Part shown: positions 6,422 to 11,031 of the stretch, in pieces
Layout of the letters: each line of letters begins with the position of its first letter
Numbering within the stretch: the first letter of the stretch is position 1
Assembly (NCBI GenBank): GCA_051881775.1
Contig: JBJEQN010000076.1
Span: 1 to 11,031 of the forward strand
Origin: UMGS363 sp051881775
GTDB lineage: Bacteria > Bacillota > Clostridia > Oscillospirales > Ruminococcaceae
Length of the DNA: 11,031 nt
Direction: 5' to 3'
Notes under the pieces: generated by a model
The model's input: only the letters and a program-made list of their open reading frames with translations
Told to the model about the DNA's origin: nothing
Database searches by the model: none
Program-made: the position numbers and the translations under genes

Positions 6422-7531
6422 TCAGAACTGCGTATATGCTGCAAAAAAGCACAGCAGTATCAGCAGCGAGAAGTTCACCGCAGAAAATACGCCCAAAAAT
6501 TTCAGAACACGGGGATTTTCCGTTCCGCCGTATATCCTCATGGAAATAAGGCTTGCAAGAGAAGCAATGGGCGTTCCGAGACCGCCTATATCCGTACCCA
6601 GCATGAGTGCCTTCCAGTTTTCCGTGAAGCCGGAAAGCATTACCGCCGCAGGAACGTTGCTTATTACCTGGCTGACGAGAACGGATGCGCCGAACTCTCT
6701 TCCGTCCACAAGCTTTTCGATAAAAGCGCTTACGCCGGCAATGCGCTGAACGTTTCCCACAAAAATGAAGAAGAAAACAAAGGTCAGCAGCAGCCCGTAA
6801 TCCACCTCGGTGAACCGCTTGGGCTCAATGATTATCACCACCACGCACACCGAAGCAAACACCACAAGCACATCAAGCACCTTGAACACCGACAGCAGCA
6901 CAAGTACGAAAAGTACACCGTAAAGGGCAATATAACGCTTGTTTTTAAGCTCCGAGCCCTCGGAAAAGTCAGGCACAAGCGGCTTGTTCTTCACAAACAG
7001 CGAAAGAAGCAGCACCGCTCCCAAACTTACCAGTGAAACGGGCAGCGAAGCCTTGAAGAACTCCTCCGATGATATTCCATAGCTTGAAAAAATAAAGAGG
7101 TTCTGTGGGTTGCCGAAGGGGGTCGCCATACTACCCATATTTGCGGCAACGGTCTGGACGACTATGGCATAGATAAGTATGCCCGGATAATCGGCAAAAA
7201 GCGCCGCCGTTACAGGCACAAGGGCAATAAGTGCGGCATCGTTGGTAACGAGCATTGAAAGGAAGAAGGTAAGCACCGAAATAACGGTCAGCGCCCTTCT
7301 TGTACCCTCGATACCCGTCTTGCGGACAATGATGTCCGTGACCCTTGCAAGGAAATTGTTTCCCCTCAGACCCGAAATAATGAGCATAAGGCTGAAAAGT
7401 ATGCCTAAAACGTCCGTGTCAACATATTCAATATAATCGGTAACAGGCACCAGAGCGCAGGAAACAAGCGCCGCCGCTCCTGCAGCAATTACCACAAAAT
7501 CTCTTTTCAGAAATTCCTTGAACCCGGACAT
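6422..7531 (-). CDS. ArsB/NhaD-type (SLC13/IT superfamily) anion permease
   Basis: 369 residues from ATG 7531, almost wholly hydrophobic with about 10-11 membrane segments. It has the two-fold repeat marks of the ion transporter superfamily: VTNDAALIALVP (95-106) with ATPFGNPQN (136-144) in the first half, and SNVPAAVML (291-299) with GTDIGGLGTPIASL (312-325) in the second. The Asn/Gly-Pro-rich hairpins bind substrate and cation in SLC13 and ArsB/NhaD relatives, and the layout resembles YbiR-like permeases. The substrate cannot be read from sequence; arsenite, another oxyanion, or a dicarboxylate are all possible. The open frame extends to GTG 7537, but GGGGG at 7544-7540 leaves only 2 bases to that codon and 8 to ATG 7531, so ATG 7531 was chosen. 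It lies 35 bases after the exporter gene, probably in one operon. Confidence 0.82.
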   Translation of the reverse strand: MSGFKEFLKRDFVVIAAGAAALVSCALVPVTDYIEYVDTDVLGILFSLMLIISGLRGNNFLARVTDIIVRKTGIEGTRRALTVISVLTFFLSMLVTNDAALIALVPVTAALFADYPGILIYAIVVQTVAANMGSMATPFGNPQNLFIFSSYGISSEEFFKASLPVSLVSLGAVLLLSLFVKNKPLVPDFSEGSELKNKRYIALYGVLFVLVLLSVFKVLDVLVVFASVCVVVIIIEPKRFTEVDYGLLLTFVFFFIFVGNVQRIAGVSAFIEKLVDGREFGASVLVSQVISNVPAAVMLSGFTENWKALMLGTDIGGLGTPIASLASLISMRIYGGTENPRVLKFLGVFSAVNFSLLILLCFFAAYTQF

Positions 7532-7539
7532 ACCCACGT

Positions 7540-7544
7540 CCCCC
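7540..7544 (-). promoter_or_regulatory. Ribosome binding site that fixes the permease start
   Basis: GGGGG on the minus strand is 8 bases from ATG 7531 and too close to GTG 7537. Confidence 0.55.
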
Positions 7545-7566
7545 TTTTTTTATGCGCCTTTATTTC

Positions 7567-8472
7567 TTACGCAAAAAGATTTATCAGCACCCCGGCAATT
7601 ACTCCGGTGAAGTAGACCGCTCCCAGAACGGCAAAATTTTCCTTCATATTCTTGTTTGTGCGGAAAAGCACCGCAAAGCCTATACCTGCTCCTGCGGAAA
7701 GACCTGCTACAGCCGAGCCGAAGCTTATCATACCGTCGGCATAAAGCTCCGTTACAAGCACAGAAGCGGCGCAGTTGGGGATAATTCCCACAAGTGCGGC
7801 AATAAAGGGCTGGAACACGCCCGTTCCTGCAAGAATATCGGCAATTCTTTCCTCCCCTGCAAGACCGATGGCAAATCCAAGCACAACGTTCACTATAAGG
7901 ATAAAAATAACTGTTTTAACGGTGTGCTTCATTGCGGAATACCATATGCCGTGGCTTCCGCAGCCGCAGCCCGAGCAGAAATCCTCAAAATCCGCTTCGT
8001 CCTCTGTAGACTTGAACAGGTGGTGTATCACATCGATCATAACGCCTGCGGCAAGGGCAATGGCGAACTTTGCTGCGATAAGGGGAAGTATCAGCCCCAG
8101 CTTGTCCGGGTGGGCAAGGAGAACGGGTATAGCCTCATCCGAGGTCGAGATAAAGACCGCCGCCAGCGTTCCCATTGTAATAAGCTTTCCGCTGTAAAAA
8201 TTAGCCGCCGCAACGGAGATGCCGCATTGGGGGATACAGCCGAGAAGCGCACCTGCGGCAGCTCCCGCAAAACGTCCGCCCCCTGTTTTTTTCAGAAAGC
8301 CCTCCAGCTTGTTTCCGGCTTTATGCTCTATATATTCCATAAGAACAAAAGCAACGAAAAGGAAGGGTATCATTTTGAGGGTATCCACCGCTGCATCAAG
8401 AAGAACGTCAAGGGCGCTGAAATCACCGTGAGCGTGTTCATGTGCGGCAAAAAGAATATTGTTTAAATTCAT
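7567..8472 (-). CDS. Putative 10-TM heavy-metal or manganese exporter (ArsP_2 / DUF2899 type)
   Basis: 301 residues from ATG 8472, about 10 membrane segments in two related halves. Each half carries the same signature: GCIPQCG (78-84) and GIIPNCA (229-235). This Pro-Cys pair, with the following STSDE (109-113) in half one, marks the permease family annotated as putative heavy-metal (arsenic) exporter or putative manganese transporter. The loop between the halves has a Cys/His cluster, FCSGCGCGSHG (165-175; C166, C169, C171, H174), and the N-terminus has HEHAH (11-15); both could bind metal. The longest frame starts at TTG 8493, but GGGAG at 8484-8480 sits 7 bases before ATG 8472, and the promoter would leave TTG 8493 almost no leader. 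First gene of a likely operon with the permease. The substrate is unproven. Confidence 0.82.
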   Translation of the reverse strand: MNLNNILFAAHEHAHGDFSALDVLLDAAVDTLKMIPFLFVAFVLMEYIEHKAGNKLEGFLKKTGGGRFAGAAAGALLGCIPQCGISVAAANFYSGKLITMGTLAAVFISTSDEAIPVLLAHPDKLGLILPLIAAKFAIALAAGVMIDVIHHLFKSTEDEADFEDFCSGCGCGSHGIWYSAMKHTVKTVIFILIVNVVLGFAIGLAGEERIADILAGTGVFQPFIAALVGIIPNCAASVLVTELYADGMISFGSAVAGLSAGAGIGFAVLFRTNKNMKENFAVLGAVYFTGVIAGVLINLFA

Positions 8473-8479
8473 TAACTTT

Positions 8480-8484
8480 CTCCC
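8480..8484 (-). promoter_or_regulatory. Ribosome binding site that fixes the exporter start
   Basis: GGGAG on the minus strand lies 7 bases before ATG 8472; TTG 8493 has no such site upstream. Confidence 0.7.
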
Positions 8485-8505
8485 GTAATTCAATAGTATT
8501 CTATC

Positions 8506-8534
8506 ATTATATCACAATTATATATTTTTCGCAA
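8506..8534 (-). promoter_or_regulatory. Promoter of the exporter-permease operon
   Basis: On the minus strand TTGCGA (8534-8529) and TATAAT (8511-8506) are 17 bases apart, with TG one base before the -10 (extended -10). Transcription would start near 8499, leaving a leader of about 27 nt and no room for a metal riboswitch. Confidence 0.7.
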
Positions 8535-8549
8535 CATTTTTTTATCAAA

Positions 8550-8581
8550 TTTCGGCGTAATTAGGACTTGCAGTTTCGGCG
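8550..8581. repeat. Direct repeat TTTCGGCG between divergent promoters
   Basis: TTTCGGCG occurs at 8550-8557 and 8574-8581, 24 bases apart. The second copy is in the spacer of the guaA promoter; the first lies between the two -35 boxes. It is a possible binding site for a regulator of guaA, the exporter, or both. Confidence 0.3.
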
Positions 8582-8596
8582 CATTTGTGGCATAAT
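8568..8596 (+). promoter_or_regulatory. Promoter of guaA
   Basis: TTGCAG (8568-8573) and CATAAT (8591-8596) are 17 bases apart, giving a leader of about 27 nt, too short for a purine riboswitch. A second match (TTGTGG 8585-8590, TATAAT 8608-8613) would start inside the ribosome binding site and is less likely. Confidence 0.55.
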
Positions 8597-8618
8597 AAAA
8601 ATAATATTATAATGAATC

Positions 8619-8622
8619 GAGG
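8619..8622 (+). promoter_or_regulatory. Ribosome binding site that fixes the guaA start
   Basis: GAGG lies 7 bases before ATG 8630. The earlier in-frame ATGs at 8585 and 8612 have no such site and would add residues not found in GuaA. Confidence 0.65.
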
Positions 8623-8629
8623 TTTGATT

Positions 8630-10171
8630 ATGGCTCACCAGTTGGTTATCGTTCTTGACTTCGGCGGTCAGTACAATCAGCTTATCGCAAGGCGTGTCAG
8701 GGAATGCGGCGTCTACTGCGAGGTAAAGTCCTACAAAACGCCCCTTGAAGAGATAAAGGCTATGAACCCCATGGGCATTATCTTCACAGGCGGTCCCAAC
8801 AGCGTTTATGACGAAAAATCCCCCCACATTTCAAAGGAAATTTTTGAGATGGGCATACCTATTCTCGGTATCTGCTACGGCTGCCAGCTTATGGCTTACA
8901 CTCTCGGCGGCAAGGTATCTTCCTGCGTTAATTCCGAATACGGCAAGACCGAGACAAATTACGACAAGTCAAGCGTCCTCTTCGGCGGAGTAAGCGAGCT
9001 TCCCGAAAAGGAGATCTCATGGATGAGCCATACGGACTATATTTCCGAAGTTCCCGAGGGCTTCCGCATTACCGCACACACCGCAGACTGCCCTGCGGCG
9101 GCTATTGAAAATCCCGAAAAGAAGCTGTATGCGGTGCAGTTCCACCCGGAAGTAAACCACACCGTTCACGGCGTAAAAATGATAGACAGCTTCCTTAAAA
9201 ACGTCTGCGGCTGCTCCGGCGACTGGAGTATGCATAACTACGCTCAGACGGCTATTGCGGAAATTCGTGAAAAGGTGGGCGACGGCAAGGTGCTGCTTGC
9301 ACTTTCCGGCGGCGTGGACAGCTCCGTTGCTGCGGCTTTGCTTGCAAAGGCTGTAGGCAGCCAGCTTACCTGTATTTTCGTTGACCACGGCTTCATGCGC
9401 AAGAACGAGGGCGATGAAGTTGAAGAAGCCTTCAAGGACAGCGGCATGAACTTTGTCAGAGCAAATGCAAAGGAACAGTTTATGTCCAAAATGAGAGGCG
9501 TTTCCGACCCCGAAACAAAGCGCAAGATAATCGGCGAGGAGTTTATCCGTGTATTTGAGCAGGAAGCAAAGAAAATAGGCAAGGTGGACTTCCTTGTTCA
9601 GGGAACTATCTATCCCGACGTTATCGAAAGCGGCGCAGGCGATGCGGCAGTTATCAAGTCCCACCATAATGTAGGCGGACTTCCCGACTATGTTGATTTC
9701 AAGGAGATAATCGAGCCGCTCCGTATGCTCTTTAAGGACGAAGTAAGAGCCCTTGGACGTGAGCTTGGACTTTCACCCGTGCTTGTGAACCGTCAGCCCT
9801 TCCCCGGTCCCGGTCTTGCAATAAGAATTATCGGCGAGATCACCGATGAAAAGCTGGAGATACTTCAGGACGCAGACTGGATATTCCGTGACGAGATAGC
9901 AAAGGCAGGCTGGGATTCTCAGATAAGCCAGTATTTTGCCGTGCTGACAAATATGCGCTCGGTAGGCGTAATGGGTGACGGCAGGACTTACGATTACACC
10001 CTTGCCCTGAGAGGTGTTACCACCACCGACTTTATGACGGCAGATTTCGCAAGGATACCCTACGAAGTCCTCGAAAAGATCTCCGCAAGGATCATCAACG
10101 AAGTCAAGTCTATCAACAGAGTTGTGTATGACATTACTACAAAGCCGCCGGCTACTATTGAGTGGGAATAA
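8630..10171 (+). CDS. guaA: GMP synthase (glutamine-hydrolysing)
   Basis: 513 residues, the normal length for GuaA. It converts XMP, ATP and glutamine to GMP, the last step of de novo guanine nucleotide synthesis in the cytoplasm. The N-terminal class I glutamine amidotransferase domain (about 4-190) has the nucleophile in GICYGCQ (C82) and the His/Glu pair in VQFHPE (H172, E174). The ATP pyrophosphatase domain has the P-loop LSGGVDSS (225-232). The C-terminal dimerisation domain has RQPFPGPGLAIRIIGEI and ends with the typical KPPATIEWE. ATG 8630 was chosen because of GAGG 7 bases upstream and because MAHQLVIVLDFGGQ is the usual start. It is a single-gene unit with its own promoter and terminator; the neighbouring genes are not purine genes. 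All catalytic residues are present. Confidence 0.98.
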   Translation: MAHQLVIVLDFGGQYNQLIARRVRECGVYCEVKSYKTPLEEIKAMNPMGIIFTGGPNSVYDEKSPHISKEIFEMGIPILGICYGCQLMAYTLGGKVSSCVNSEYGKTETNYDKSSVLFGGVSELPEKEISWMSHTDYISEVPEGFRITAHTADCPAAAIENPEKKLYAVQFHPEVNHTVHGVKMIDSFLKNVCGCSGDWSMHNYAQTAIAEIREKVGDGKVLLALSGGVDSSVAAALLAKAVGSQLTCIFVDHGFMRKNEGDEVEEAFKDSGMNFVRANAKEQFMSKMRGVSDPETKRKIIGEEFIRVFEQEAKKIGKVDFLVQGTIYPDVIESGAGDAAVIKSHHNVGGLPDYVDFKEIIEPLRMLFKDEVRALGRELGLSPVLVNRQPFPGPGLAIRIIGEITDEKLEILQDADWIFRDEIAKAGWDSQISQYFAVLTNMRSVGVMGDGRTYDYTLALRGVTTTDFMTADFARIPYEVLEKISARIINEVKSINRVVYDITTKPPATIEWE

Positions 10172-10184
10172 TAAAAGTAAATTT

Positions 10185-10224
10185 ATCCCGAAAACCTCGC
10201 AATTATGAGGTTTTCGGGATTTTT
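10185..10224 (+). terminator. Intrinsic terminator of guaA, shared with the convergent gene
   Basis: A perfect 14-bp stem (ATCCCGAAAACCTC at 10185-10198, its complement at 10207-10220) with an 8-nt loop is followed by TTTT. It starts 13 bases after the guaA stop and lies just beyond the end of the convergent oxidoreductase gene, so it can serve both; the T-run is better on the + strand. Confidence 0.92.
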
Positions 10225-10230
10225 ATAATA

Positions 10231-10926
10231 TCATTTCCAAGGACGTTCTTTGTCGAGCCAGCCTTTTTCCTGCCAGTATTCCTTTTCGGCAGCGCTCGCA
10301 CCCCAGTTGTTATTCTGCATCATGCGCATAAACCCGAACAGCATTTTCGTTTTCACGCCGACCCTTGGTTTATGTCCGGCGGACAGCTTCTTTGCTATCT
10401 TTCCGGCAGCTTTTTCTATCTTCGCCTTGTTCTTGTCCGATACATTACCCCAACCCGTAGCTTGTACGCTTATCCCGTATTTTATTATCTGCGGAACGCC
10501 CCAGTATTCAAGCGCCGTTGCAATATCCCCCATCGCAGTCTTTGTACCCGTGCCTGCCGCCGTTGATACTATTACAGCTTTCTTTTCAAACATACATTTT
10601 CTTGGCTTGTGTATCATCCAGTATGTAAAAGTTAGATCCAGAAACGACTTCATTGGTGCCGACGCTCTCATACAATATACAGGTGTGGTGAAGATCAGCA
10701 GATCGGCCTGCTCCGTTTCACTCATTATCCTGCTTTTTTCTGCGAAGAAAGGACATTTGCTTTCATCATCAATGCAGTTATAACAGCCTAAACAAAAGTG
10801 ATTCAGGTCTTTAGGCAGAAAAAACTCGGCTATCTCATTTTCACCGCTTATTTTATCTGCTATCATACGCCCGATATGGTATGAACTGCCCTTATGATTC
10901 TGTCCATGTATCAAAACTATCTTCAT
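10231..10926 (-). CDS. Flavodoxin-like NAD(P)H oxidoreductase with a 4-Cys iron-sulfur motif (Isf-like)
   Basis: 231 residues. The flavodoxin fold of the NADPH-dependent FMN reductase family begins at residue 1: beta-strand MKIVLIHG, phosphate-binding loop NHKGSSYH (10-17), TTPVYCMRASAPMKSFLD (80-97) for flavin binding and dimer contact, and VSTAAGTGT in the third flavin loop. Residues 44-59 read FCLGCYNCIDDESKCP. C45, C48, C51 and C58 give the spacing C-x2-C-x2-C-x6-C of the compact 4Fe-4S motif in iron-sulfur flavoproteins (Isf), so it probably passes electrons between a low-potential donor and FMN. The physiological partner is unknown. AAGGAGG lies 7 bases before ATG 10926, an ideal site. 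No convincing promoter was found in the 105 bases upstream. The C-terminal third is basic and aromatic, ending DKERPWK. Confidence 0.85.
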   Translation of the reverse strand: MKIVLIHGQNHKGSSYHIGRMIADKISGENEIAEFFLPKDLNHFCLGCYNCIDDESKCPFFAEKSRIMSETEQADLLIFTTPVYCMRASAPMKSFLDLTFTYWMIHKPRKCMFEKKAVIVSTAAGTGTKTAMGDIATALEYWGVPQIIKYGISVQATGWGNVSDKNKAKIEKAAGKIAKKLSAGHKPRVGVKTKMLFGFMRMMQNNNWGASAAEKEYWQEKGWLDKERPWK

Positions 10927-11031
10927 TAGCGTTCCTCCTTGTTATACTAATTCTAAATCGTTCTATAGACAAAGGCGGCAGATAGAACACAGCCAATCAA
11001 GGAAAGCGACCGCCGCAATGCTTGGTGCCTT
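10927..11031. other. Right-edge intergenic segment, no assignable gene
   Basis: Beyond the ribosome binding site of the oxidoreductase gene I see no clear -10/-35 pair. From the window edge to TAG at 10965-10963 the minus strand is open for 22 codons with a hydrophobic, Cys-rich translation. This could be the tail of an upstream gene but is too short to support. Base composition rises from AT-rich to clearly GC-richer after about 10971. Confidence 0.3.

Noticed and set aside
6419..7036. 205-codon + strand open frame opposite the permease gene
   Set aside because: Antisense shadow: His/Lys/Gln-rich, no homology, no start signals, while the minus strand encodes a canonical permease.
7552..8466. 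304-codon open frame on the + strand opposite the exporter gene
   Set aside because: It is the antisense shadow of a clear membrane protein gene; the translation is a Lys/His/Cys/Gly-rich mix with no domain and no ribosome binding site.
8585..8613. Alternative guaA promoter TTGTGG-17-TATAAT
   Set aside because: Its start point would fall about 10 bases before the ATG, overlapping the ribosome binding site.
9017..9667. 216-codon minus strand open frame inside guaA
   Set aside because: guaA is certain on the + strand; this is a codon-bias shadow.

Overview
The window looks like chromosomal DNA from a gut or rumen Clostridia bacterium of the Ruminococcus / Oscillospiraceae type. This is inferred from a GH44 plant-polysaccharide hydrolase with a Ruminococcus-like Ser/Thr/Glu linker, AGGAGG-type ribosome binding sites, vegetative (sigma-A type) promoters, and AT-rich spacers between moderately GC-rich genes. 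It comes from a draft assembly: it has a run of exactly 100 Ns whose two flanks are the same 55 bases.

Layout, left to right. Positions 1-1461 (+) hold the 3' part of a dynamin-like GTPase gene, closed by a hairpin at 1464-1501. Positions 1462-1988 are non-coding. They hold a near-consensus promoter on the + strand (1564-1592) with no gene behind it, a strong stem-loop inside the 55-base repeat that borders the N gap, and a hairpin at 1918-1950 that ends the convergent gene. Four genes then run on the minus strand. Read in their own direction these are a putative 10-TM heavy-metal exporter (8472-7567), an ArsB/NhaD/SLC13-type permease (7531-6422, same operon), a membrane-anchored GH44 glycoside hydrolase (6328-4253, own promoter), and a Cache-HAMP-PAS-GGDEF diguanylate cyclase (4082-1989, probably own promoter). 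Divergent from the exporter is guaA, GMP synthase (8630-10171, +), with a strong terminator at 10185-10224. Convergent with guaA is an iron-sulfur flavoprotein-like NAD(P)H oxidoreductase (10926-10231, -). The last 100 bases hold nothing I can name.

The genes do not form one pathway. The two transporters form a probable small operon for ion or metal export. The GH44 enzyme and the surface-sensing diguanylate cyclase are neighbours, so substrate sensing at the cell surface could be tied to c-di-GMP signalling; that is inference. guaA is housekeeping.

The least explained part is 1500-1950. An orphan promoter there points at an 18-bp stem whose G.U pairs fit only + strand RNA, which suggests a small non-coding RNA interrupted by an assembly join. 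Three start codons were moved inward from the longest open frame because of ribosome binding site position: 7531, 8472 and 8630.
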